Source: Corynebacterium afermentans subsp. afermentans (GTDB lineage Bacteria > Actinomycetota > Actinomycetes > Mycobacteriales > Mycobacteriaceae). Taken from it: a stretch of DNA of 64,000 bases. A model generated the notes under the pieces. It did no database searches. It was not told the DNA's origin and worked only from the letters and a program-made list of their open reading frames with translations. Below are positions 28,549 to 41,881 of the stretch, piece by piece. Each line of letters starts with the position of its first letter. The stretch's first letter is position 1. Where the stretch lies: assembly GCF_030408355.1 (NCBI RefSeq), contig NZ_CP046606.1, positions 1,488,001 through 1,552,000 on the forward strand. Reading direction: 5' to 3'. The position numbers and the translations under genes were made by a program.

Positions 28549-28829
28549 CGTTCCTCAAACCCTTCCGCACCCTTCGGCTCCCCAAATTGGGCCTGGACGT
28601 GCTCCACACTCCCCGGGCGATCGGCACTCGAAGGCTGTTCTTCAAGAAGAGCTTTTAGCTTTGCGACGTCACCTTCGGCCCCCTCCGCAACCACCTCTAC
28701 CCTGCCGTCAGAGAGGTTCTTGGCGTAGCCGGTGAGCCCCAGCTCGAGTGCGCGGGAGCGGGTCCACCAGCGAAACCCGACCCCTTGGACGGTGCCGCGG
28801 ACGTGGGCGGTCATGCGTGTTGTTGCCAT
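28545..28829 (-). CDS. acyP: Acylphosphatase
   Basis: A small acylphosphatase of about 94 residues that hydrolyses acyl phosphates. The catalytic signature [22 protein letters not shown] holds the phosphate-binding Arg, and [17 protein letters not shown] holds the catalytic Asn. Its place beside smc and mutM is the usual one in Actinobacteria. The start is taken at [10 protein letters not shown]; an in-frame codon three positions earlier is possible. The C-terminus is overlapped by the CAP gene. Confidence 0.92.
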   Translation of the reverse strand: MATTRMTAHVRGTVQGVGFRWWTRSRALELGLTGYAKNLSDGRVEVVAEGAEGDVAKLKALLEEQPSSADRPGSVEHVQAQFGEPKGAEGFEER

Positions 28830-28851
28830 GCCGCCCAAGCGTAGCGCCCGA

Positions 28852-30360
28852 TTAACGCCCGCGGTTGTCGTCGCGAAGCACGATGCGGTCCTCTTCGCTG
28901 CGGCGCGTCACCGGGTCCGAGCCGTCCCAGAACTCCACGTTCTTCAGCTCCGGCAGCATCTCGCGGTGGAACACCGGGTCGATGCCCTTGCGGCGCTGGT
29001 CGTTGAAGTTCTTCAGCAGCTTCAGTACCACTCCGCCGAGCGGGATGATCGCGACGATGTTGAAGATGGCCAGCAGGCCGGCCATGGTGTCGCCGAGCGC
29101 CCACACCAGCGGAACAGAGCCGAACGCGCCGAAGATGACAAACCCGATGACAACAATGCGGAAGACGTTGAGCGCTGATTTGGATTCGGTGAGGTACTCC
29201 AGGTTGGTCTGCGCGAGGTAGTAGTTGCCAATCACGGAGGAAAACGCCAGGAAGAACAGAATGGCCGTGATGGCGTGGGCGCTCCAGTCGCCCAAGGAAT
29301 CAGCCAGCGCGGATTGGGTCAAGGAGACACCCTGCACATCGTCCATGCCGTAGGACACGGCCGGGCCGAGCAGCACGATAAAGGCGGTGATGGTGCACAC
29401 GAGCAGCGTGTCAAAGTACACGCCGAGGGTTTGCACCAAGCCCTGCTTGACCGGGTGGGACACGGTTGCAGATGCGGCTGCGTTCGGGGCGGAGCCCATG
29501 CCGGCCTCGTTGGAGAACAGACCACGGCGCATGCCTTGGGTAAACGCGAGCCATACCCCGGCGCCGGCGACTTCCTTCAAGCCCAACGCATGGGTGACAA
29601 TCAGCTCGAACATGGCGGGGATCTCGCGCCAGTTCACAACGAGAACCACCACGCCCATGATGATGTAGGCGCCGGCCATAAACGGCACGATCACCTGCGT
29701 CCACGATGCAATACGCGTCACGCCACCGAAGATGACCAGCGCGGTCAGGATCGCCAGCACGCCAGCGACCGCGGATTTGACCAGCGCGGAGTCGTTGCCC
29801 ACGGAGGTTTCAATCGCCGCGGTGATGGAGTTGGTCTGGATGGCGTTGTAGACAAAGCCGTAGGTCAGCGCCAAAAAGGCCGAGAACAGCACGGCCAGTG
29901 GCCTCCAGCCCAGACCGCGCGTCATGTAGTAGGCGGGCCCGCCGTGGTAATTGCCTTCCGCGTCCTTGGTCTTCCACAGCTGCGCCAGCGTGGACTCCAC
30001 AAACGCGGTGGCACCGCCGAGCAGTGCAAGCAGCCACATCCAGAACACCGAACCCGGCCCGCCGATGGAGATCGCCAGCGCCACGCCGGCGATGTTGCCG
30101 GTGCCCACGCGCGAGGCGGCGGAGATGGTAAACGCCTTGAACGCGGATACGCCACCGTATTCTTCGTCGAGGTCGCGGCCCTCGCGGTCCTTGCCCTTGG
30201 GCGTCTCGGCGACGGCCTTGAGCATGTCTGGGATGAGGCGAATTTGCACGAACAGGGTGCGGAATCCGAAGTAGACGCCGGCGGCGATGAGGAACACCGG
30301 GACGATGTTCCACAGCACGCCGTTGAGCGAATCTTCGACGAAGGTGGTGGCTGTTTCCAT
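28852..30360 (-). CDS. Alanine/glycine:cation symporter (AGCS family)
   Basis: A 502-residue integral membrane protein of the AGCS family, which imports alanine or glycine with sodium ions. Family motifs are [44 protein letters not shown], and [21 protein letters not shown]. About ten hydrophobic segments are spread through the chain. The gene is flanked by acyP and a flavin reductase gene, and separates acyP from mutM. Substrate specificity is inferred from family only. Confidence 0.92.
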   Translation of the reverse strand: METATTFVEDSLNGVLWNIVPVFLIAAGVYFGFRTLFVQIRLIPDMLKAVAETPKGKDREGRDLDEEYGGVSAFKAFTISAASRVGTGNIAGVALAISIGGPGSVFWMWLLALLGGATAFVESTLAQLWKTKDAEGNYHGGPAYYMTRGLGWRPLAVLFSAFLALTYGFVYNAIQTNSITAAIETSVGNDSALVKSAVAGVLAILTALVIFGGVTRIASWTQVIVPFMAGAYIIMGVVVLVVNWREIPAMFELIVTHALGLKEVAGAGVWLAFTQGMRRGLFSNEAGMGSAPNAAASATVSHPVKQGLVQTLGVYFDTLLVCTITAFIVLLGPAVSYGMDDVQGVSLTQSALADSLGDWSAHAITAILFFLAFSSVIGNYYLAQTNLEYLTESKSALNVFRIVVIGFVIFGAFGSVPLVWALGDTMAGLLAIFNIVAIIPLGGVVLKLLKNFNDQRRKGIDPVFHREMLPELKNVEFWDGSDPVTRRSEEDRIVLRDDNRGR

Positions 30361-30413
30361 GGCGGGCAGTGTATCCGCAGGTTGCCCACATCACACAACT
30401 AGAGGCTTTTGAG

Positions 30414-30920
30414 CTACCCCTCCACCACTGGGGTGCACACCTCGCCGGGTTCAATCGCGCCGTGGGTGCCAAACTCGCGCTGCCAGTACAGCAGCGGGCA
30501 GTTCGTGTTCACATCCGTGTTCTCTACGTTCACCAGCACAAGTACGTGGTCGCCCGCAGCAATCATCTGCGCCACACGCCCGGCTACCCACGTGTGGTTG
30601 CCGGCCAGCTGCGGCGCGCCGTCGGCCATCTGCCACTCCACCCCCGCGAAGCGGTCCACGCCTTTGGACGCGAAGCGCCGCGCCAGCATGTTCTGCTCGG
30701 TGGAGAGCACATTAATGCCTATCGACGCCCCTTCGGCCAACAACGCCAACAGCGACGACCTTTGATCCAGCGAGACCAGCACCATCGGCGGATCCAGCGA
30801 TAGCGACATGAAGGCGCTGACGGTGGTGCCGTGCGGGTCTGTCGCAGAACCGGTGGTCACGATCGCCACCGCGGCAGCCAGCTGGCTCATTGCGTCTTTG
30901 AATGCTGACTGATCAACCAT
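30414..30920 (-). CDS. Flavin reductase domain protein
   Basis: A 168-residue protein of the flavin reductase-like, FMN-binding split-barrel family (FKDAMSQLAAAVAIVTTGS, HGTTVSAFMSLSLDPPMVLVS, IGINVLSTEQNMLARRFA). These proteins reduce flavin with NAD(P)H, often for a partner monooxygenase, but no monooxygenase is nearby. The chosen start is the ATG at 30918-30920. The frame is open further upstream, inside mutM, but that part has no homology. Confidence 0.88.
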   Translation of the reverse strand: MVDQSAFKDAMSQLAAAVAIVTTGSATDPHGTTVSAFMSLSLDPPMVLVSLDQRSSLLALLAEGASIGINVLSTEQNMLARRFASKGVDRFAGVEWQMADGAPQLAGNHTWVAGRVAQMIAAGDHVLVLVNVENTDVNTNCPLLYWQREFGTHGAIEPGEVCTPVVEG

Positions 30921-30942
30921 GTCGCACCACCGTACTCGCGCG

Positions 30943-31764
30943 CTACAACACCTGGCATGCCGGGCAGAAGTAGCTGGAGCGGCCGCCGACCGCAACGCGC
31001 TCGATCGGGGTGCCGCAGCGGGCGCAGGGTTTGCCCGCCTGCCCGTAGGCGTTGAGTGAGCGGGAGAAATACCCGGACGCGCCGTTGACGTTGACGTACA
31101 GCGCATCGAAGCTGGTGCCTCCCTGCTCCAGCGAGCGGGCCATCACTTCGCGCGAGGCATCCAGCGCTGCCTCCGCGTCGCGCTGACGCATGGTCTTCGC
31201 GCTGCGCCAGGGCTTCAGGCGCGCGGCCCACATCGCTTCGTCGGCGTAGATGGATCCGATGCCGCTGACCACCTCCTGGTTCAGCAAAACGTTCTTCAGC
31301 GGCGACCTTCGGCGCCGCATCGCACGGGCAGTCTCCCGGATGTCGAAGTCGGGCTCGAACGGGTCGGGGGCGATGTGGAGAGCGGGGTGCGGGATGCCGT
31401 GCACAAGCTGTGTGTACTGCCAGAACCCGAAAGTGCGCTGGTCCACAAAATCCAGCTCCACCTCCCCCACGTCCGCGCGGATGCGCAGGTGCGGCGAGGT
31501 GACGGTGCCATGGTTTGCCACGAGCATCTGCCCGCTCATGCGCAAGTGCACGAGCAGCGCCGCGCCGTCGCTGAGCGTGAACCACATGTATTTGCCGCGC
31601 CGGCCAGTGCCAGTAATCGTGAGCCCCGGCAGCGTGGTCTCCAAGTCCACGGTGTTGCCGCGCGCGGCGCGGGGGTGCAGCACCTCTACCCGCTGAAACG
31701 TGCGGCCGACTACGTGCTGGTCCAGCCCGCGGCGCACCACCTCAACTTCGGGCAGCTCAGGCAT
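30943..31764 (-). CDS. mutM: Formamidopyrimidine-DNA glycosylase
   Basis: A 273-residue MutM/Fpg that excises 8-oxoguanine and nicks the resulting abasic site. The catalytic N-terminus PELPEVEVVRRGL (Pro1, Glu2 after Met removal), the helix-two-turn-helix with GIGSIYADEAMWAARLKP, and the C-terminal zinc finger (CARCGTPIERVAVGGRSSYFC and PAC) are all intact. It overlaps rnc by eight bases in the conserved rnc-mutM order. Confidence 0.96.
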   Translation of the reverse strand: MPELPEVEVVRRGLDQHVVGRTFQRVEVLHPRAARGNTVDLETTLPGLTITGTGRRGKYMWFTLSDGAALLVHLRMSGQMLVANHGTVTSPHLRIRADVGEVELDFVDQRTFGFWQYTQLVHGIPHPALHIAPDPFEPDFDIRETARAMRRRRSPLKNVLLNQEVVSGIGSIYADEAMWAARLKPWRSAKTMRQRDAEAALDASREVMARSLEQGGTSFDALYVNVNGASGYFSRSLNAYGQAGKPCARCGTPIERVAVGGRSSYFCPACQVL

Positions 31765-32521
31765 TGCCGCGAACGGCCTCCGCAGCGTGGTCGCGCAGGT
31801 ACAGCACCGCTTGGTGGGCCGCCTCCTGCTCCGCCAGCTTCTTGTTCGGTCCGGTGCCGGTGCCGCGGGCGACGCCGCCCACCAGCGCCTGCGCCGTAAA
31901 CGTCTGGTTGTGCTCGGGGCCTTCTGCCTCGGAGACGTACTCCGCCACCGGCAGCTTCAGCTCCGCCAGGCGCACCTGCAGGTCCGTCTTCCAGTCGTGG
32001 TGCTTCTTGTTGACGGTGGCGGTGCGGAGCTTTTCGTCGAAAAGCTTGAGTATCACATCGCGCGCCGGCTCGAAGCCGTGCTGCAGGTAAATCGCGCCGA
32101 AGATCGCCTCGGTGGTGTCCGCGAGGATCGACTCCTTCTCGCGGCCGCCGGTGAGCTCTTCGCCTTTGCCGATGAGCACGTGCGCACCCAGGTCGATGTC
32201 CCGGGCGATGTCGGCCAGGCCGTAGCGCGAGACGATCGCCGCGCGCATCGGCGATAGGTCCGACTCCGGGCGCGAGGGGTACAGCTCGAACAGCTTGGTG
32301 GCCACAGACAGGCCCAGCACGGCGTCGCCGACGAACTCCAAGCGCTCGTTGTTGGGCAGGTGCCCGTGCTCGTTGGCGAAGGAGCGGTGGGTCAGCGCGA
32401 GCTTCAAGCTCTCGCGCTCGATGTCCACGCCGAGGTGCGCAATGAGCGGGGCGTGGTCGACGGCGTCGAACGCCTGCTCCCAAAGCTCGTCCGCGTTGCC
32501 CTTCTTCTTCGAGCGGCTCAC
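31757..32521 (-). CDS. rnc: Ribonuclease III
   Basis: A 254-residue RNase III, the double-strand-specific nuclease that matures rRNA and processes mRNA. The signature NNERLEFVGDAVLGLSVATK and a later acidic pair (DTTEAIFGAIYLQ) form the metal site. The C-terminal dsRNA-binding domain begins near residue 160 (DWKTDLQVRLAELKLPVAEY) and ends KLAEQEAAHQAVLYL. It starts with GTG, whose GTGA overlaps the stop of the DUF177 gene. rpmF, often found between these two, is absent here. Confidence 0.96.
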   Translation of the reverse strand: MSRSKKKGNADELWEQAFDAVDHAPLIAHLGVDIERESLKLALTHRSFANEHGHLPNNERLEFVGDAVLGLSVATKLFELYPSRPESDLSPMRAAIVSRYGLADIARDIDLGAHVLIGKGEELTGGREKESILADTTEAIFGAIYLQHGFEPARDVILKLFDEKLRTATVNKKHHDWKTDLQVRLAELKLPVAEYVSEAEGPEHNQTFTAQALVGGVARGTGTGPNKKLAEQEAAHQAVLYLRDHAAEAVRGNA

Positions 32522-33054
32522 AGGAACTTCTCCAGGCCGGCCCAGCGCGGGTCGACCAGGTTATTTTCCTCGCCCTCGACCGCGTCCGGGGCCGGCACGT
32601 CCGTGTCGCCCTCGCACTCCGGTTCGCAGGTGGGGTTGAACGGCCAGCTCATGCCGGCCTCGTCCACGAACGCCTGCTCCAGGTCCACGGTGCCGTCGAC
32701 AACCTGGCGGATCTCGTCGCCCGAGCCCTGGTCCTCGTCTTCCTCACTGTCGCCGGTGATGAAGTCGTCGGAGGCGGAAAACACCTCGGAGATGCGCAGC
32801 GTCTCTGTCGGGGTGAGTTCCTTCAGGCAGCGCACACACTGGCCCTCAAGCTGCGCCGTGGCGGTGGCATCCACCATCACTCCGGAGCCCAGCGGGACCA
32901 GCGTCGCCTCAATTTCAACCTCGCGCCCTTCAGGGATCGCAATCATCTCGGGGCCGATGCGCGCCGGGGACGGGCCCGTCTGCGTCACAGTCTCTGGTGT
33001 GCCGTCGCCGCCAAGGACGTCGCTGACGTCGAATACGAAAGGGTTGGTAGACAT
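32518..33054 (-). CDS. YceD/DUF177 family protein
   Basis: A 178-residue acidic protein of the YceD (DUF177) family, which in other bacteria is linked to 23S rRNA accumulation. It shows the family Cys motif GQCVRCLKELTPTETLRI, then an acidic stretch (SEEDEDQGSGDEIRQ), DLEQAFVDEAGMSWPFNPTC and CEPECEGDTDVP. It is translationally coupled to rnc and follows the DivIVA-like gene by 19 bases. Confidence 0.88.
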   Translation of the reverse strand: MSTNPFVFDVSDVLGGDGTPETVTQTGPSPARIGPEMIAIPEGREVEIEATLVPLGSGVMVDATATAQLEGQCVRCLKELTPTETLRISEVFSASDDFITGDSEEDEDQGSGDEIRQVVDGTVDLEQAFVDEAGMSWPFNPTCEPECEGDTDVPAPDAVEGEENNLVDPRWAGLEKFL

Positions 33055-33073
33055 AACGGCAACAGACTACCCG

Positions 33074-33796
33074 TTAGAACTCGTCGCGGCGGCCGCGAGC
33101 CGCCGCACCTGCGGCACCGGCACCGCGGCGCAGCGCGGAACGGTCGGAGGAGACGGTCTGTAGCACGCCCCGCAGCCCGTCTTCGAACTCTGCGAGCTTG
33201 GAGTCGACGTAGTCGTCGCACTCGGAGCGCAGGCGGTTGGACTCGGCGGTTGCCTCGTCCACCAGACGGTGCGCCTCCTCGTCGGCGCGGCGCATGACCT
33301 CGGACTCGGAGATCAGGCGCTTCTGCTCCGCCAGGCCCTTGTCCACGGTGCGCTGGTACTCGACGTTGCCGGAATCGACAATGTTGTCGGCCTCGCGCTG
33401 GGCGTTGGTGACGGTCATCTCGGCCACGTTCTGCGCCTGGGTGACCATCATGTTGGATTCTTCTTCCGCGTCGGTGACCAGGTTGGTCGCGCGCGCCTGC
33501 GCGTCAGAGAGCATCGACTCGGACTCGGAGTGCGCGTCGGAGACGATGCGGCGGGCATCCTCCTCGGCGTCGCCGACGAGCATGTCGGCGCGGTCCTGCG
33601 CCCCGCGCAGGATCTCGTCCTGCTTGTCCAGCACGTCCTGCGCATCGTCCAAGTCGACGGGCAGGGCGTTTCGGAGGTCGTCGAGAAGCCCGAGCATCTC
33701 GTTGCGGGGAACCATGCAATTAGAGGTCATAGGCACGCCGTAGGCCTGCTCCAGGGTTTGAACTAGCTCATCCAGGGCTTCAAAAACGCGGTACAT
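33074..33796 (-). CDS. DivIVA-like coiled-coil protein
   Basis: A 240-residue, highly charged protein. The N-terminus MYRVFEALDELVQTLEQAYGV is followed by an almost continuous coiled coil (residues 60-215) with repeated Asp/Ala/Glu heptads such as DAEEDARRIVSDAHSESESML and DAQARATNLVTDAEEES. It matches the Rv2927c-type DivIVA/septum-initiation-like family found next to rnc in Actinobacteria. A role in polar growth or division is inferred from family only. The C-terminus is Gly/Arg-rich (RRGAGAAGAAARGRRDEF). Confidence 0.82.
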   Translation of the reverse strand: MYRVFEALDELVQTLEQAYGVPMTSNCMVPRNEMLGLLDDLRNALPVDLDDAQDVLDKQDEILRGAQDRADMLVGDAEEDARRIVSDAHSESESMLSDAQARATNLVTDAEEESNMMVTQAQNVAEMTVTNAQREADNIVDSGNVEYQRTVDKGLAEQKRLISESEVMRRADEEAHRLVDEATAESNRLRSECDDYVDSKLAEFEDGLRGVLQTVSSDRSALRRGAGAAGAAARGRRDEF

Positions 33797-33822
33797 GGTG
33801 CCTAAGCGTACCCGCTAGAGCG

Positions 33823-36397
<2,575 letters not shown>

Positions 36398-36774
36398 ATC
36401 GACGGGGCCTCGAAGCGGTCCTGGTCCTCCAGCATCACCGGGTCGCGCGGCAGGTCCACCTTCGGTGTGAGGATGCGCGACAGGCCCATGGCGAGGCGGT
36501 TGAGGCTGTCCGCACCCTCGGGCGTGATGCTGTAGCGAAACACTTCTGCTTCCGCGGGGTCTTCGCCCCGGTCCCGCTCGTAGGTTTCAGCCAGCTGCGC
36601 GCGCACGGAGTCGTCGATAAGCACCTGCTCCATGTCCACCGTTGCCGCGGTGAGCTTCCCCCGGTGCACGAGGATGTCGAGTGCGCGCTGGAAGACCTCT
36701 TTGACCTCGCCGGCGACGGTGGGTGGGACGAGGACGTCGAATTGGATCACAGACATGTGCTCAAGGCTAACCGG

Positions 36775-36780
36775 TATGGT
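36775..36780 (+). promoter_or_regulatory. -10 box TATGGT of the DUF4921-like gene
   Basis: TATGGT ends seven bases before the ATG at 36788. The absence of a Shine-Dalgarno sequence points to a leaderless mRNA and decides this start over the in-frame ATG at 36776, which lies inside the box. Confidence 0.45.
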
Positions 36781-36787
36781 TGCGTGC

Positions 36788-38128
36788 ATGTCTAACCCCG
36801 CCATGAACCCAGCGCACTCGTACCACGTGGCGCTGCGGACCATGGCGGACGGGACTTTAAAGCAGGTCAATCCGTTCTCCGGCACGGAGGTGTGGACGGT
36901 TCCAGGCCGCGGCAACAGGCCCCTCACCGCCACAGGCGCCCCACCTGAGCCCTTGGGTCCCGGCGCGCACACGGACACCTGCAATTTCTGCGAAGCGCGC
37001 AAACTGCGCACCCCGCCGGAGAAGTCGCGGCTGGTCGCCGACGGCGAGGGGTTTGCCATCCTGCGCGACGCCATGCCCGACGAGTTAGACAACACAGTCG
37101 CGGAGTTTCGGCGGGTGCCCAACCTGTTCGAGATCGTCTCCTACGACTACTGGCAGAAAAACTACGGCTACGAAATGCCCGTGGCGCGCCGCAGCCACAT
37201 GGAGCGCTACCTGGCGGACCCCGCCGGGCGCGAGCATGTGCTGGAGATCGTGCGGACGCGGCTGGCCGCGGCCGGCCAGGATCCCGACAAGCCGGAAGAC
37301 GAGCTGCTTGAGCTGGCCCCGGCCTACTTCGGCGGCGGCCACGACGTGATCATCGGCCGGCGCCACTTTGCCGATGGTGCAACGCGCACCGACCAGCTCG
37401 CCGGCTCCGGGTCGCTGACCCCGGAGGAGCACTACCGCTTCATCGCGTTCACCGTGGATTCGCTGCGCGACCTGGTGGAGCAGCACACCTACGCCCGCTA
37501 CGTGGTGGTGTTCCAAAACTGGCTCTCGCCCGCCGGCGCCTCGTTCGAGCACCTGCACAAGCAGCTGGTGGCCATCGACGAGCGCGGCGTCAACGCCGAG
37601 ACCGAAACGGCGAAGCTGCGCCAGAATTTGAACCTGTACAACGACTGGGGTGTCAACCACGCGTTTTACCAAAACCTGGTCATCGCGGAGAACGACCACG
37701 CCATCCTCACCGCCGGCGTGGGCCACCGCTACCCCACCATGACGGTGTACTCGAAGTCCCGCGCCAGCGAGCCGTGGGAGCACACGGACGAGGAGGTCCG
37801 CGCGGTCTCCGACCTGCTGCACGCAGCGCACGCCGCCACCGGCGGGCAGGTAGCCACAAACGAGGAGTGGCACTACCGCCCCGTGGACCTGGACGTGCCC
37901 ATGCCGTGGCGTATCAACGTGAAATGGCGCATTTCCACCCTCGCCGGCTTCGAGGGCGGCACGCAGATTTACGTGAACACGCTGTCGCCGTTTGATATGC
38001 GCGATCGCGCCACGGCTGCACTTCGCACCTTGCGTAGCGACGGACACGTGGCCCCCTCCCTGCGCATAGCCGAGGAATGCACCCCGGCGCCCAATCTATT
38101 GCGATATAACCCAAATTTGGAGAGATGA
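36788..38128 (+). CDS. DUF4921 family, GalT/HIT-like protein
   Basis: A 446-residue protein related to the galactose-1-phosphate uridylyltransferase/HIT superfamily (DUF4921 in actinobacteria, from memory). The key motif is ASFEHLHKQLVAI, an HxHxQ nucleotidyl-transfer signature, with NFCEARKLRTPPEKSRLV resembling a Cys zinc site. No galK or galE lies nearby, so the natural nucleotide sugar substrate is unknown. It is followed after three bases by the M20 amidohydrolase gene, so the two are probably co-transcribed. Confidence 0.8.
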   Translation: MSNPAMNPAHSYHVALRTMADGTLKQVNPFSGTEVWTVPGRGNRPLTATGAPPEPLGPGAHTDTCNFCEARKLRTPPEKSRLVADGEGFAILRDAMPDELDNTVAEFRRVPNLFEIVSYDYWQKNYGYEMPVARRSHMERYLADPAGREHVLEIVRTRLAAAGQDPDKPEDELLELAPAYFGGGHDVIIGRRHFADGATRTDQLAGSGSLTPEEHYRFIAFTVDSLRDLVEQHTYARYVVVFQNWLSPAGASFEHLHKQLVAIDERGVNAETETAKLRQNLNLYNDWGVNHAFYQNLVIAENDHAILTAGVGHRYPTMTVYSKSRASEPWEHTDEEVRAVSDLLHAAHAATGGQVATNEEWHYRPVDLDVPMPWRINVKWRISTLAGFEGGTQIYVNTLSPFDMRDRATAALRTLRSDGHVAPSLRIAEECTPAPNLLRYNPNLER

Positions 38129-38131
38129 ATT

Positions 38132-39385
38132 TTGAGTAATATTTCCGAGATTTTGCGCTCCTACTCCGTGGACGAGGTGTGGCAGCGCCGCCTCTACGAA
38201 CTGCTGCACGCCAACCCGGAGCTGTCCATGCAGGAGGAGGAAACCTACAGCCGCCTGATGATGGGGCTGTCGCGCTTCGACTGCGAGGTCATCGCCCCCA
38301 TCGGCAAGTTCGGCATCTGCGCCGTCTTCGAAAATGGCGAGGGCCCGACCGTGATGCACCGCGCGGATTTCGACGGCTTGCCGGTGACCGAGCAGACCGG
38401 CGCGCCGTACGCATCCCACACGGTGGCCAAGACTGCCGACGGGCAGACCGTGGGCACCATGCACGCCTGCGGCCACGACATCCACACCACCGCACTGCTG
38501 AGCATGTGCGACTTTTTGGACAACACCCGCGAGCAGTGGTCCGGCACCTTTATCGCTTTGTTCCAGCCCGGCGAGGAGATCGGCGCCGGCGCCCAGGACA
38601 TGGCCGACGGCGGCCTGACCGAGAAGGTGCCCGCCCCGGACGTGGTCTTCGGCCAACACGTCATGCCGGGCCGCGCCGGAGAGGTGATGTCCAAGCCGGG
38701 CCCGCAGTTCGCCGCCTGCGACTCCATCCGCATCAAAATCCCGGGCCGCGCCGCTCACGGCTCCATGCCGCACAACGCCATCGACCCCACCTACACCGCG
38801 GCGATGATCATTGCCCGCCTGCAGGCGATCGTGGGCCGCGAGGTAGACCCGGCGGACTTCGCCGTGGTCACCGTGGCCAGCATGCACGCCGGCACCACCA
38901 ACAACATCATCCCGGGTGAGGCCGAGCTGGTGCTCAACTGCCGCTTCTACTCCGACCGGGTCAAGGCGAAGGTTTACTCCGCCATCAAGCGCGTGGTCCA
39001 CGCCGAGGTGCTGGCCTCCGGCTCGCTGGAACAGGCCATGATCTCCTTTTTCGCCCACGGCGAGCTGCTGGACAACGACGAGGAAGTGTTCACCCGCGTG
39101 CGCGGGCAGTTCGACGGCGTCTTCGGCGACGCCTCCGTCACTGCCGACCCGAAGACCGTCTCCGAGGACTTCCCCGTCATCGGCCAGGCCTACGGCGCGC
39201 CGTACTTCTTCTGGCTCGTCGGGTGCACACCCCACGACGTGTGGGACAAGGCCGTGGAAGAAGACCGCGTCGGCGAGGACGTGCCCGTCAACCACATGTC
39301 CACCTTCCTGCCGGAGTACGAACCCACCATCGACGCCTCCACCCGCGCGGGACTGACCGCCGCGCTGAGCTACCTGGCCAAGTAG
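38132..39385 (+). CDS. M20-family amidohydrolase
   Basis: A 417-residue M20D-type metallo-amidohydrolase of the HipO/AbgB/IAA-amino acid hydrolase group, which releases acids from amino acid conjugates. Metal-ligand motifs are HRADFDGLPVTEQTGAPYASH, GTMHACGHDIHTTALL and FQPGEEIGAGAQDM. The dimerisation lid follows (RAAHGSMPHNAIDP). The start is a TTG with GGAGAG seven to eight bases upstream. An ATG alternative is not present near the N-terminus. The substrate is unknown. Confidence 0.9.
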   Translation: MSNISEILRSYSVDEVWQRRLYELLHANPELSMQEEETYSRLMMGLSRFDCEVIAPIGKFGICAVFENGEGPTVMHRADFDGLPVTEQTGAPYASHTVAKTADGQTVGTMHACGHDIHTTALLSMCDFLDNTREQWSGTFIALFQPGEEIGAGAQDMADGGLTEKVPAPDVVFGQHVMPGRAGEVMSKPGPQFAACDSIRIKIPGRAAHGSMPHNAIDPTYTAAMIIARLQAIVGREVDPADFAVVTVASMHAGTTNNIIPGEAELVLNCRFYSDRVKAKVYSAIKRVVHAEVLASGSLEQAMISFFAHGELLDNDEEVFTRVRGQFDGVFGDASVTADPKTVSEDFPVIGQAYGAPYFFWLVGCTPHDVWDKAVEEDRVGEDVPVNHMSTFLPEYEPTIDASTRAGLTAALSYLAK

Positions 39386-39423
39386 CGCGGCCGCGGTCAC
39401 CTGCACACACCCGGCAGCGCCGG

Positions 39424-39429
39424 TACGCT
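39424..39429 (+). promoter_or_regulatory. -10 box TACGCT of glgP
   Basis: TACGCT ends eight bases before the glgP ATG. The GGGAGA between them is too close to the start codon for a normal ribosome binding site, so a leaderless transcript is possible. Confidence 0.35.
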
Positions 39430-39437
39430 CGGGAGAC

Positions 39438-41822
<2,385 letters not shown>

Positions 41823-41841
41823 CTAGTCGCGCACCATGCGC

Positions 41842-41870
41842 TTCAAGGTGACGCTGTCACCCTCTATACG
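41842..41870 (+). promoter_or_regulatory. pabAB promoter with a palindromic operator
   Basis: TTCAAG (41842-41847) and TATACG (41865-41870) are spaced by 17 bases. The spacer holds a perfect inverted repeat, GGTGAC-GCT-GTCACC (41847-41861), placed as a repressor site would be. The ATG follows 11 bases after the -10 box, so the 5' UTR is nearly absent. Confidence 0.5.
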
Positions 41871-41881
41871 ATCACGGCACA